From Haliclystus octoradiatus (Eukaryota > Cnidaria > Staurozoa > Stauromedusae > Haliclystidae): a DNA stretch of 64,000 nt. The notes under the pieces are model-generated. The model saw only the letters and a list, made by a program, of their open reading frames with translations. It did not search any database and was not told the DNA's origin. How positions within the stretch are numbered: position 1 is the stretch's first letter; each line of letters starts with the position of its first letter. Made by a program: the position numbers and the translations under genes. Positions 42,527 through 57,500 of the stretch are shown here, in pieces. Location of the stretch: assembly GCA_916610825.1 (NCBI GenBank), contig OU744449.1:18507344-18571343 (forward strand), given 5' to 3'.

Positions 42527-45500
42527 GTGAGTCAGTGTTTAAGTGTTATAATTTATATTTGCAGGAAGGCCTATATAGTAACAAGCCATTGCTCTTTCTT
42601 TCATCGTATGTTTTACTGCATTTAGATATTCTAAATTTAATTGTTGATAATGTTTAATTATGTTTTCAAAATCAATCAAGGCAGATCCTGTTCAGTTCAG
42701 CTTGTTTTGCTAATCTAATCTGCAAAAAGGCTACATTTTCTTGTTGCTGATTGGTTACTTTTCAATTAAGGGGGCGTGGCTCCATTCATGACATTTCTAG
42801 ACATATGTTGATGATATAAGGATCACTTACACTTTATAAATTTCAATCAATATCCTGCTGGTCTTCTACTGTTTTTGTGATCAATGACTGTGTTTGTTAT
42901 GGTGTTGTTTGAATCAGCAGGTGTTTATCATTTCTATTGTTCCAGGATTTTCATGTTCAGGCTGTTTTCATTGACATGTGTTTTTCTCACAGTACGGGTG
43001 TGAATATCCCCCCATAGCATAAAGTTGGTTACATTATAAGAACAAATTACTGCTGTATACATTAAACTTCAAAGTAATTGTATTCAAATCCATTCCTGGA
43101 TTGTATCAGAATATTTCAGTGGCTTGTGGAGGCAGTAAAGATGTTGCTTAAAACTATCTCACCTTTAACTAAGGATTGATCGTTCTTCTCTTATTTATTT
43201 ATAGGCCACTAAGGTAATCTACCATTTTGAATGGCAGTTTTGATAACATTTACTCTATCGTACATTTAGATAGAGTTTTAGACATTTAGACTATCGCAGA
43301 GCTGTGAGAATCCTTTAAAATCAATTAATTGTAGGCTATACTGTCCTAGTATTTGTCAGTATTTTGACCTAGGTGATTAACTACTTAATGGACACAGTAA
43401 GGTCTGTAATTATTTCTACTTTTGTTGAAGATAGCCTTAATAATGTAGAACTATTCAATTAGTTTTATGCCTTTTTGGAGTTTTGAATTTTCTTTGTTCT
43501 GTGGCTGGATAATTCAATATATTTGTACCGCTTTTACTCTGACAGACATTGATCGATTAAAAATTAAAAAGTAGAACAAATAAATCCAAAGATGTTCGAG
43601 TTCTGATAATAATTAACTTTTCACAAGTTCTATTGCGAGAGCCAACAAACAATGAACCGCACGACTGGTGTATGCTCAGCACAGAACAATTCAACTATTA
43701 TGCATTCAAAACTAGCTCACTACACTACCAGCACCAAAACAATGAAAATGCCAGGTGTTGGTTGGTCAGCCCATTGAAGAAATATAAGGAGGTGCGAACA
43801 TAAATAGAAATTTCCTGAATTCAGCTATTTTGTAAACAAACTATTGAAGCAAACTAAAAACATTAAGTTTATTTTGGATCAAATTGGAGTAACAACATTA
43901 GAAATAATAGATTGCATTATCTTGAAGGACTGTATGAACTAGTCTTCTGCATCGGATCGGATTAGGCATTAATAATCCAAATGTAGGCGCAAAATGTTAA
44001 TCCGAATCCGATCCGACTGCTGTATTTGTTGACAAAATCCGACAATTTCGGGTTTTATATTTTTAATACAATCCGATCCAACATAATCCGAATGCGACCA
44101 TTGAAGATTGTGGAGATTTCAGGGTGTTAAAAGTACAAAGTGTGTCCATCAATCAGTTGTGAATATATAGCTGATCACAATGAAACAAGTAACAGTCAGT
44201 TTCATGAACAAAATGAAGTATTTGTTTACTTAAATTAATATTAAATTGTTTCCAAATATAAAGCAACCTTTCTTGGGTAAACTTATCTTTAAAATCAAGT
44301 GCTCATTGCTCTTTTCGCTAATCTAAAATGTGAAACAAACACGTGGACGTGATAAATATTTCACAGCGACGTCTTTTGCATTTTTGAAACTTTGAATTAT
44401 CTATGGGACTCCCCCTAATTACCATAACAATGAAAATCTCAAGTTAGGGGGGAAAGTGCTACCAGCATCCTTAATTGGAACAAGTTAGATTCATCATTGT
44501 ATGTTATGAGTTGTGATGAAACGTGAAGCGTGTTAAATGAATCACATTAACATTAATTCTGTAAACTGATGTCGTTGGAACTGAGCAAACAAACTGTTGT
44601 ATTTATGTATTCAAGATCTTTCATAATCTATGTAAAGATATTTAAATTGAATTTGATGTTTTTAAAACATTTCTTGCAGCTGTGGGAAAGATTTTGTTTG
44701 TATTTTCATCATCTACTTGAACGGTAGCAATAGAACAAAAGATTCCGATTAATGATCGATTCAAATTGAATACTGTTTTGACTATTGATTCGCATCCCTA
44801 ATTAAACAATGGAGATATACAGCAAGGAATGTGATTGAAGCAGAATAAAGTTTATGAACTACGAACCTTAAATTTATTTAATAAATATATATTATGACAT
44901 GATTATCAAACAATCACAAAATCGGATCCAATCCGAACTGTTTGAGGAGATGAACGGTCCGATCCGATCCAAAGAAAAAAAAGTGATCCGAATCCAACAA
45001 AAACCGATCGGATCGGATTCGCAGACCTCTAGTATGAACATTATGAAGGCATTTTTAGGGCGTATAATACAAAATAAAAGGAGAAAACATCATGTTTTGA
45101 CAGAGCGGTCGTCATTGTTGGAAAATTGTAAGCACTTCTGTTGGTTTGAAACTTGATTTAAAAAATCAAAATCAAAGAAATAGGCCTACTTTAAATTAAA
45201 TATCAATTCTCTAACATACAACATTGCTCTTTTTCAAAATTCCATTTCTGCGTCAATATAGGGTATAATTAAAATTTGACAATATGACAGAATAAACGAT
45301 CGAAATATAAACTTCGAAAATGATTCAAACAAGTTTGTTTACATTTTTAGTGTTTTATTCACCAACCAGCGCCCGACAAAACTTAACGTGATATCAAGGT
45401 GCGCTGTGATTGGGTACACCTTTTTTTGGTTTATTGCACAGTTTTTAACCTTCAGTTTTATTAGGCCCTCACTGGAGCGCCACGCGGAAATGAGGGCCGC

Positions 45501-48500
45501 AATGGAATGAGGCTAGTGCTATACATTAACAAAATACCAGATAACAACATTATACAATCTCGGATTCTGGATTATACAAATGTTGCAATTAACTTCCAAC
45601 CAGAAGGGTTAACATAACATCACTCATGGTAGTAATAGCAATAGGACATGAATGCAACATATAGAATCATTTACAGTCTGCATTTCGGAATTGCTGTCAG
45701 TTTTTTGATCTATTCAATTTTTAGGCTTATAGTATGCTAACTGAAATCCACTCTACTCTAGGGTCAATATCAAATTTAACCCATTATCTTTGCATTTCCC
45801 TCCTTTATGTAACAGACTTTTGCTGCATGCCTTGGCACCATTCTATAAGCACTTCAACAATGTCTATTGTCATGATGTTCTCCAGTCGCTTGTCTTTTGC
45901 ATATTGAGGAATCCATCTTGGAATGCATTTGATGTTGCCAATCATTTAGAATTAACAAGTTACTTAGCTAATGAAGATTTTATAAGGCATTCCCAATCGA
46001 AAGGAGGCTGTGAGCATAAAGACAAAGATATTGCTACTGAAGTGGTTAGTCATTTTAACAATATTTTTCTTAAAATTCAATTTAGTCTATTTCCGTTATT
46101 GTTGTCTAATGTTTGAGTTTTGACGTAAATTTATGGTTGACTAGGAAATAGAACAAGTGAAATCTAAATGTGATATGTTTACAAAACATTTTGTTACAAA
46201 ACAAAAATATGTATGGCTATTATATTTTTCATTCAATAAACCGTCGCGAAAGAGTAACAGAGTAAACTCGTGATCTTTGATCTACTATTTATATTGCTCT
46301 GCCTTTAGCATTGAGCACTCAAATTGATGTTTTGCCCACACAATTACTTTATTATATATTTATATTTTATACATTATATATATTCATAGCACACCTTATA
46401 GAATACTGTTTGTAAACGTCAAATGGCCTCGCTTAATGAAAGGCTTCTAATAAGCTAAAAATTCAGTGCCGGATTAATATTATCAGTGGCCTTAGGCGAT
46501 TGATTAATATGGGGCCTAAAAACTTTTTTCAGGAAATTTGGTGAAAATAACATAATTATACTGTCTGTTGGTCTCCCCCTTTATTCTGTTTTTATACGAG
46601 CAATGACAATCACTCTCCTAGGAATATAACTTTTTTTAGTATAAATACAGTATTACTGTAATAGAATGTATGGAATGAATGTCCTTCCCATTCTAAAGTC
46701 AACTTACTTGTTGTATCAATTTTATTTGAGCCGCTGCGATCGGTCGTTGCCATGGCAACACGATCTTTTTGCGATCATCTTTTCACAACAGGAAGTTACA
46801 AGTCATCATGTGTGATTAACAACAATGTGTGGCCTAAGGTGGCCGCCTAAACCGCCTATGGGTTAATCCGCCACTGTAAAAATTTAAGGTAAACTGACCA
46901 TTTAACGTTCATGAGCAAGCTATGAACTGTTTATAAGATGTTCATAAACAGATCATGAACTGCCTATATGGTGTTCATGAACAGTTCATAAATTTTTATA
47001 GCCTTCAGGAACAGTTCATAAAGCGGTTTATGAGGTTCATGAACAATTAATGGTTTTTTCAGTGCCAAGCACTCAATCTTTATCTAAAAAGGATCCAGTC
47101 AATGTGATGTGGGATACCTATAAACATCTGTCCTATGTTCTGGTGTTTTATTACATATGCTTCTCACTATACATAGCTATGCATATTCGAGGTATTATTT
47201 ATCTTTTTATAGGAAGATCTTGTGTTATATTTCGTTAATAGTTAAAAAATATTCTTTATGAATATACAACACACTACATACTTGACGGCAGTTAAAGCTG
47301 CTGCATATATAAGGACTCTACAATTTTTGTTTTTGAACGTTGTTTAGAGTTTATCAGTTATTTCTTAATGCGAGACTATTGAGTTGTGAAGCATATACAT
47401 ATTATAGCATCATTTTTACATTAGAAACATGCTATATAAAACTATTATTTAGCCTTCAAAAATTCAAGAACATCAAGAATATTGGATGTGGACCGTGTAA
47501 AATAATTTATGAAATATGATGTTCTAAATCATAACATTTTGAAGAAATCTTTCAAAAAAAGGAAGAAAAACTTAATTTGATGTTGACAGCAGTTTAGGAT
47601 TTTCTGATTTGGTTTATTTTACTTTATGTATTGTGTAGCATCTATACTTTGTCAACTATATTTGCTAGCCTATATTTTGTAGGCTAAGCTGTATGTTTTA
47701 GAAAGAAATGTCCAAGACGTTGGGCTGCGTTGCAATTATTCTTCAACCATTTTTTTTAAAGAATCCATTGGACATTTCGTTTCGTTATGGAAAGCATATT
47801 TCGAATTTTCTTTTGGTACAATTGAGTCTTTTAAGAAAGTTTATACGAAGAATGTAAATTTGGCATACAATTATTTTCTGATTAATACACTCAAGGTGTT
47901 TTCTTAGCTGCATTTGTTTGTAATTTTTTGATACATTTAATTTATTGAGTATATATACAACCATTCCTCTGTCTTTTTCCGTTAGTTACTTAAAAGTGAA
48001 TCGCCTTTGGACATGGCACAACAAATGATACAAGGCATAGCAACTGATTTTGTTAATGAAAAAGGTCCAGATATAATTCCATTCTTTGAAAAAGCATTGG
48101 CATCTGCAGGAGAAATGGGTAAATTATTCAGCATTAGAAAAATTCAATTGCTTTCTTGTTGTGATAGGTACACTGTGAAAAACGATCATGAAGTGTGCGA
48201 AATTGTCTAATTATTTGTGAATTTTTTATGAAACAGTTTGTACATTGTTCATAAAGGGTTTATGGAAAGTTGGACAATGATCAATCAATACCATCGTGTT
48301 CTGAATCATTAAACATTTATGCAACATGGAAAGGATAGCATGCTTTGTATTATAACGAAAATGATTCAAATAATCTGATTGGTTTACAGTTTGATGCCAA
48401 ATCACCATAGCATAACTAGGTTCGAAAACACAATCGATCTTACAATTCAAACTTAATATCACGAATGTGAATTTTCAGAGTTTTCAAAAACACCTAATGA

Positions 48501-51500
48501 GCAATAAAGTCATGTAAATGCTTGTAAAAGTTGTGCTAGTTATAATACAAAGCAATTTGCGCACAGTTTCCTATGAGCTATTGATATTTGGCTCACTCGA
48601 GTACGTGACGAATCACTTAAGAAGAAAACTCGAAGGCGAAAATCACTTGCTGTGGCGGCTCTTGATTTTCTGATGCCTTTTCGTTTTCTCCTTACATGCC
48701 TCTCGTGCACCAAATATCAATAGCTCATAGGAAACTGTGCGCCAATTGCTTATTGTCACTTTGACTATGTCATGAACTACGTTTTTGGAGGAGAAAATAG
48801 AAATGATCACCCAAAGCTTATGCAAAAGAACAACATATACATATAGCCTTCTCCAATAAAAGCAGAACTTAGTGACAGCAACGCCTTTGAAAATTATCAA
48901 AAGACATCAAAGCAGATATTTTTTAATCGGAAAAGTAATTTGGAAAGTAACATCAATTACTTTCACTCAAATAATGCTTGTTACTTCAAAAAGTAATCAA
49001 TGAGATTACTTATCAAGGCTTGTGTTTCTGAAAGAGATTTTACCAAATAAATTAAAAAATGTAAATATTAATACTTTTAACATAAATGATAAACCAATTA
49101 CTGATAATTTAACCATAGCAAATGAATTTAACAATTATTTTTTAGATATTGCAAATAAATTAGCCTTGTCTATTCAGTCAACAAATTATAATCCGATGAC
49201 TTTAACAACAAATTTTATAAATAATATAATAAATGTAAATATCTTAGCAAATCAATTTCAATTTCAGTCAATTTCAATTTTAGAAACAGAAAAATTAATA
49301 TATAAACTACCAAATAAACGATTTGTAGGCTAGGTAGGCCTATCGATAACATAGAAACTAGGCTTTTAAAATTAACTGCACACAGCATTGCACCAGGCTT
49401 GACTAGAATATTCAATCTTTCTCTCAGGGATGGTGTCTTTCCTGAAGCTCTGAAAACAGCAAAGGTTATCCCTTTACACAAGGGGGATGTCATAACTGAG
49501 AGAACCAATTATCGTCCAATTTCAGTCCTTCCGATTATCTCCAAACTTTTAGAAAAAATTTCTCATACCCAGTTAAATTATTATTTATCAAAACATAATT
49601 TATTAACTAATTACCAATTTGGTTTTCGTAAAAACCATTCGACAGACGGTAGTGTGTTAAATTTTTCTGAGTTTTGTTTCAATAATATTTTAAATAGAAA
49701 TCTTATAGGTGTAATTAGTATTGATCTTAAAAAGGCATTTGATACTGTAGACTTGTATATATTATTGGATAAATTAAAATTATATGGCAGTGATGTAAAT
49801 AGCTTAAATTTTTTTAAATCTTATTTATTGAATAGAAAACAAATTGTTAATGTAAATAGTGTAAATTCAAATTTAGGTGTAATTAAATACGGAGTTCCTC
49901 AAGGGTCAATCCTTGGGCCGCTACTCTTTCTTATTTATATATATGATATTTGTAACTCTGTAAATAACTGTAAAATAAATCTATATGCAGATGATACGCT
50001 TTTGTATGTAGCCCGTAAAGATTTGAAAGACGTTGAAGAAATTTTACAGTCAGATCTGATTGAAATACATGCCTGGCCGTGTGCAAATAAACTAACATTA
50101 AATATTAATAAAACTAACTGCATGGTAATAGGCTCCAGGCCAAAACTTAATAAACAAGAACACGTCGATTTAATAATAAAGCTGGATGACAAACCTGTCG
50201 AAAGAGTAGATCTTTTAAAATACCTAGGCATTCAAATAGACAATACCCTATCTTTCGACAAACATGTCATAGCAATTAATAAGAAAATCAATAGAAGCTT
50301 GGGCGTTTTGAAATACGTGAGACGCTTCATACCGCAAGAAGCAGCTAGAACTATTTATAACACCATTGTTTTGCCACACTTTGACTACTGCGCTGTCTTA
50401 TGGGGGAACTGTAAAACCGAACATCTAGATCGCCTCCAGAGATTGCAAAACAGAGGAACGAGGACAGTGCTCCGTGGTAACTATCGCAATCGTGTCTCTG
50501 ATATGCAAAGTCAACTAGGTTGGCTTTCTCTTAGAGACAGAATAACATCGCATCCACTAATGTTCACTCATAAAATTAAATTCAAACTAGCTCCTCCTTT
50601 GCTTTCCGACTTTTTCCAGCTGCCGTATTCCACCAGAACAAGATCTCACGCCCACAATGACATTTACATCAAGTCGAGCCATCATCATTCATTTCAAGAT
50701 GCTGGTGCGCATAAGTGCAACGATCTACCGTCTGCAATGAAGGAAGTCCAAAGCAGGCCTACTTTCAAACGTCTCCTTGAGAAGCACTTACGTTCTTAAT
50801 ATACTTTATATTTACCACTCTTTCCTGTTATTTATACCTTTTTTTTTAACTTAATGTCTGTTTTCTTGTTAACTTAGCTATGTATCAGTCCTTTGAAAAA
50901 AAGTTTGTATAACTTAAAGGTTCTGAATAAATGATGATGATGATGATGATGATGATTATTACTTTTCTCAGAAAAGTAACTAATTACTCCTAAAAATTAC
51001 TCTAAAAGTAACAAGTGAGGAGTAACGCGTTACTTTAGTAACAAGTATTTGCAACACTGCATGTAGGAATATAAATTTTTTCTCTATCAAAAGAAGCAAT
51101 ATCACAATGTCTGGGATATAAACTTTAACAAAGTAATCAAAATTTGATTATTTGTGTTTAGAATTCCTTGAAATTGTTTGTTCAATTATGTTATTCGCCG
51201 TGCAGCGCTCTAATCTATAATCGATTCATCATGCTACGATGGAATCTAATCTGCATACCCCTGTAAAGAAATTTATTGAGTTCTTAATTGCATAAAGGTC
51301 AGATGGACCAATTTTCAGGGATTTTTCATGAACGATTCATGGAAGGTCACCTACTGTTCACCTACTACATGAGCTGGTCATGAACAGTTCATAAAAAGTT
51401 CATGAAAATTGGGCTATATATAACGTTGATGAACTGTTTATAAATTCCTGTTTTTCGCAGGGGTTGCCCCAAAATTAATTTGCAGATCCCAAGATTAGTC

Positions 51501-54500
51501 TGTATAGCTCCAAACTCTATCTATATGGTGGGCTAGCGTTATCTCAACTCTCAAATCATGCACATTTAATCCTATTGTTAAATTATATTATTATTTGATT
51601 CTTGATATTTCTTCTATGTTCTCAGTTGGCAAGCCTAGCACAACAAGACCAAATTGATTGAGTTTTGCTGTTCTTTCTGTATATTAGGTGATAAATTTCG
51701 TCGTGGCGTTGACCTTGTTAAAGAATACAGTGACTCACCTGTTCATTTAGCAGTTCGTGTTGGTAACTGTGGGTTGCTAAATGATCTACTTAAGAAAGGA
51801 GCTCCAGATGATTTACTTTGTGGACATGTCTTTCCAATCCACTTGGCTGTGAAATGTGAGCACTTACCTTCTGCTGAACTTTTATTACATCACAATCAAA
51901 ATAATATCAGCTTAAGAGATGGAAAGTACAGAGGGACACCATTGCATTGGGCTAAGACTAGTAAGGTCAGTGTTGCACTACATGAATGCTACAGTGTTAT
52001 TAAGTTATATCAGATCTTACTATGAATCTTTGATATACTGAATCGCTACTGCAAACCTACTGAAAACATGTTCGAATGGGATTGGGTACTGAAAACATAC
52101 TGAAATTCAACAGACAGTTGAATCTAAAATCCTCTCATTCTACTGAAACACACCTTAAAGTTTGAAGGCTATGAGATCAAAAGTGCCCAATTCAGTTGCC
52201 TATTCAGTAAGTTTTCGGTATGTTTTCAGTAATTCAAAATTCAAAATTTTCAAAATTCGTAGTGTCCAGGGTCCGACAAAGTTAGAGAAAATTAAAAATA
52301 AAGTTGATAGTTTTAATTATTTATTGGTCAAACATCAACAAAAAGTTCAGAAGAAAATGTTGAAATGCTTCTAGGATTCCAGAAGGCTGAACCTTTCGTT
52401 GGACCCTGGTAGTGCCTAATGAGTGGATTTTGTTTTGAACCAATGCTTGTTGTTTGGTGTTTATAATATAAATATTAAATTTGATATGCCAATATCATTT
52501 AAACTCCTTGCCTATATTGAATATTGGCGTTGGTGCTTGGTTGGTGGATATTGGTAGATGACCCAAATATATTAGCACCAATACAGCATAAACCATACCT
52601 GTCACCACCAACCCAAGCACCAGTCACACTGCTAAGTCAGTGGAGTACCTAATATACTTACCTTACCATATTTTCTGCGGAGGGAGGGAGGGGAATCTAA
52701 TATCCACATTCTGTGCAACTTCGCACTTCAATCAAAATATAACATCACTCAGTGCAACTTCGCACTTCAATCAAACAATTAATAACATCATTCAATACTC
52801 TAATATCACTCAGTGCAACTTCGCACTTCATTCAAATAACTAATTACATCATTCAATACTCTAATATCACTCAGTGCAACTTCGCACTTCAATCAAATAA
52901 TTAATAACATCATTCAATACTCTAATATCACTCAGTGCAACTTAGCACTTCAATAAAATAATAAATAACATTTATGGTGTGTAAACAATCAGTGTATCAA
53001 CTTCTAAATCAAACTCAAAATATCCAAATAACCAATAGAAAAATCAGTATCAAACTATCAAAACAAATATACCGAGTTGAAGAGCGATTCAAATTCTGCT
53101 AGCAAGCTAGACAAAAATGGCAAGACTGACTACCACACCCAGATAATAGAGACATGCGCACTACACATAATTCATAAAATCTCACTTATCAATACTCACG
53201 TCATGTGGCCAATAAGATCCTAGTGTCAATCACTTTGTCCGCTGACCATTTATTCAATATAGCACTTGCCATGATAATCTCAACTTTAATAAGTTATTAA
53301 CTGCCATATAGGCATCAGTTTAACCTCACTTAAAATTAATCATTTTAACCACAATCAACCAAGTCTAAATGTAGCATTTCAATTTCAAAGCTTTGTATTG
53401 TATTTTCATCCATCGATTATTGTGTTAAAGGTGTGCAAAGAACTATCTACTGTATTTCTAAAAAATGTGTATGAAATTTTGAGCATCAGAGGATGCAGGG
53501 GGCTACAGTCCCCTGTTTAGGAAACTTTTTGATACTTTTTTCAAGTATGGGAAGTTAGACCCCTAATCGGGGAAATTCTGGGGCCACTCCTGCTTTCTAG
53601 AACAGTTTGTGAAAACTTAGTAAAATGTTTATGTCAATCTTTTTTTGCAGGATAATTATTGTTTAAATATATGTGAGTACTATTCATGGTTTTATATGCT
53701 TTCTTGCTTTTATTTAAAAGGCAATGGAATTGCTTATAAAATGTAATGCTGAGGTTGATGCAAGAAATTCATTTAATGAGACACCTTTACATATTATGAC
53801 GAGGCGTAAACGAGTATCATGCATCACATATCTTGTCACTTGCGGTGCTGATGTCAATGCAACTGGTATCCACGGAAGGACAGCCCTTCATTATGCTGTT
53901 CAAGTAAGTTGTAATGTTATTCTCACGTTTTGGCTTCTGGGTCCTATTAGGAAGATAGAAGGATGTGGTGGAAATTTATTAACTTATTATGTCCATCTAT
54001 CGTCAAATCAATGTAGAGATCTGCTTCAATTGAGAGGAAAAACTAATTTGATTGTTAACTTAGACTGGGCCTCTAGTATGTCCCCTACTCATCTTGAGTC
54101 CATCATACCATTCTTTGAAAAACGTCATGAACAGTTCATGAAATTTTGAATAGTTTGTTTTAAGTTAACTGTTACACATATTTCATACACACAGTTCATA
54201 CGCATATGTTCATTAACATTTAGTGAAAACTTATTTACCTGAAATGAAACCCTTTTTCATGAACTTTTCATAAACCGTTCATTGAATTATTTTGCAGAAA
54301 ATTAAGTAAAACCTTTGATTTTTTACTCATTGTTACTAAAGGGATCCTTGGTATATCCTCTATCATGGATAAAAAGTGAATCTGCTTTCTTTCAGAATGC
54401 TTTATTGTGTTATGATCCTGTTATGCTTTCTATTTGATTTCCAGATGAAGGAAATGTTATTGATCAAGGCATTGCTTGTCTTTGGTTCTAATCAACATTT

Positions 54501-57500
54501 AAAAGATGACGAAGGTATTAGTGCAAGAGATGCTGCTGAACAAGGAGGAGAAGAATTCAAAGATGTTCTCGATGCCCTAATGGTTTACTCTGACTCAGAC
54601 AACCCATCAATACCATACAGTAAGAATTGACTCACATATATACATACCTAGCTAGCTATTAGCCACTATTAATAGTCTCAGACATGAGTGAGTTTCTCTG
54701 AAAAGCTGTTTTCTACCAGCTCTGAAACAAAGGAAATTCTCCTAAAGCATTGGTTTTGCTATTTTTGGCATTTTTCAAAGGATTTTCCTCTTTTTTGACT
54801 GAGCTTGACTTCCATGCCTGATCTATCCTGATATAACACCTATGCCACCATGTATAGTATAGCCATAGACTCAATAGTAGTAATTAAGACGGTATCGCCC
54901 TACTGAAGCATCCATACCACTTTTCTATTTCTAGAAGAGTGGCTCTTTTCGCTGAAAGCAATGAAGTTAAACACTCTTTATTGATCTCAGCCACGACACT
55001 GCAGATCAATTTTAACAGGTTTCTTGGCAGATAGGCCTTAATTGTCAATGCGCCGCAGCCGCCATCTGTTGATAGTGGCCATATGAGTAATTTACAAGAT
55101 AAATATTCTATCAAATCAACCTTGTGTATGAACGCCCACTGCCTGTTTGTGTAATGTTCAATTTACAGTATCTAGATCTGATATGACTTGTACGATGGCT
55201 AATGGCTATTATATACAGCAATCTCCAATCAGCAGTTCAAATGATGATGAGTTTGTTGAGTTTGATGTAAATTGCAATGCCTCATTCTAGTGCAGTACTT
55301 GCATGACAGCACTTGATTTCGGTTGTGACTACAGGAATACCATCTACAGGAATTAAACTATCAATTTTCACTGCTTATGTGCATATTCAATGGATAAACT
55401 CAAAAAGGCACAAGCAATCTCGGTTATAGAGTTACATTAATCGATATATAAATTACTGTACTGCCTTTCTAAAAGAGGTCTGTAGGCTAAGTATATGAAA
55501 TTTAAACAGCATGACCCTAACAACATCAGATACGTGTAAACAATTCTTCTATAACTGGCACCTCTTTACAGAAATCATTTGTCAGCTATTAGTGGTCACT
55601 TCAATGAAATCAATATTATTGCTGTTTTGTTATTGAATCAAGTCTGTTTATAGCTCCTTGATATAGCAGTTTGTTTCAACAAGAAAGGCATCAGAAATAA
55701 TGACCTCCAGCGCGGGTAGCCTGCTCGCAGACTCACTGTCAAAATGTAAATTTGGTAAACAGTAGTGTTTAGTGTTTACCAAGTTTACATTTTGACAGTG
55801 AGTCTGCGAGCAGGCTAGCGTGGGTGATTTCACATCAAGTTAGCGTTTCAAAGCATCTTGAGTTGATTAAATTCAGACTAAGAGCAATGAAGCATTGCAT
55901 AATTGGTTTACAAAATAGCTAGCATATTTTCATTATTTCTAAATTATTGATTTAGATCAGATTCGGGAATGAAACTCGTACATTTTATAAAACTTTGTGT
56001 TAATTTGATTCATATTACATATATGTTTTAACTATGCAATGAAATAAATCAAAGTATCCTCACGGTAACTCCTCCTTGATTGCAGAGGGTAAGTAGTCAA
56101 ATGTATGTTGGCCAATAGGGGACTATACTGGAAAAATATTTTGCAAATAAATGATTGATCATGGTATATTAACTGAAAAATTGATTAGTAATAGTTTGAA
56201 GCAGATCCGATGAGAAATGACGTAGATGTCGATGTTTTTAAAGCGTCTATTCTGACGTGCATTTATTTTTGTGACGTAAATATTCAAACTTTTCAATATT
56301 CAGTATTATTTTAACTTGGTTTTTGACAAATTTGAATATTTACGTCACGATAATAAACACACAGCAGATGATAGACGCTTTCTAAAAACATCGATATGTA
56401 CGTCGTTTCTTATCGGATCGGCTTCTAACTTTTTATCAGTAGAGTATCCCCTATTATGTAGTAAGTGCTTTACATATTCCATCTTACATCAAGATGATCA
56501 CACACGTTGATATTGTATAAACTTTCGTGGAAATGGAATTCACATTTTTTTATATGGATTAATTGGATAGTGTCAATGCAAAAATTTACTTCAAAGACCC
56601 TCAAATTTAACTTTGTACATTATCTCGTTTGTTGTCCCATCCTTGTGCAGTGAACTCATGGCCAGGTGTCTACAAAATATACTGGTGCCTGCAACCGATT
56701 TTTCCCCTTTCAAAGTGCCTGTAAGTTGTTTAGGCTACTGACTTATGAAAGGTCATTACTTTAGTGAGAATAAGACTGATTGGAACATCCTTAGAATTTA
56801 TATCAGTTACTACGGTAATTCAGAATAGTCTCCAATGGTCGCTCCAGATGCAGACATTTGTGCAATCTTGTGCCTGTACTTACTCTACTGTTCCCAAAAT
56901 GTGCCTGCAACCGGTGATCCCAGTGGTCCCCATTTTATTGAGCCCTGCTCATGGCGAATAGGATGTTTATGTGAGTTGTTTAAATGAATGAAACCTGCGT
57001 TTTTGGTATCATATACTATACAGTTTAACCTGTATATAACAGCCAGCTATGAGATGTAGATAAATTGACCACTAATATATGGGCCTATAATCTATATGCA
57101 GGTGGCCTTCATATACAGGACCAATTCAATATAAAATACTATTTTATACATCGCAAAGAGTGACCACTGCAAGCAGGTGGCCGCCATATAGGTTGTACTT
57201 TATTAATAATCTATTAAATTATAAGATAGTTATGTTATTATTATTATTAAATTTATTTTAGATCCTTCTCTCTCTGACCTTAAGAAAGAAGTTTTTGTTG
57301 GACCTTCAGTTCTGAAGAAAAAGACAGGTAAAGAGGCTGTATTGTGTCTAGACGGAGGTGGCATTAGGGGGCTGATTTCAGTTGAACTTCTAATGGCCAT
57401 AGCACAGGAATGTGGAGAGAACCTACAAACACTATTTGATTGGATGTCTGGAACAAGCACTGGATCTTACTTGGCTGTCTTGATATCACAAGGTAGAACA

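Larger units (their letters stand above)
42527..45815 (+). other. iPLA2 intron 1
   Basis: No exon is seen. It holds two ATCCGATCC-rich repeat tracts (43,945-44,100 and 44,925-45,035), a small ACTCCCCCTAA/TTAGGGGG inverted pair near 44,407-44,457 and a GGCCCTCA/TGAGGGCC hairpin near 45,465-45,500. Confidence 0.6.
48925..51061. repeat. GTAACGCGTTAC-type element interrupted by a LINE
   Basis: The right part (50,955-51,061) has the pattern AGTAACGCGTTACTTTAGTA ending GCAACACTGC, a repeat type known from several animal genomes. The left part (48,925-49,020) is also AGTAAT-rich. The LINE at 49,022 sits between them. Confidence 0.5.

Noticed and set aside
52713..52970. CRISPR-like array
   Set aside because: The spacers are themselves repeated and the DNA is eukaryotic; it is a minisatellite.
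55169..55266. Candidate extra iPLA2 exon between exons 6 and 7
   Set aside because: It has an AG acceptor, 32 open codons and a GTAAAT donor, but its donor is phase 0 while exon 7 needs phase 1. Exon 6 joins exon 7 directly in phase.
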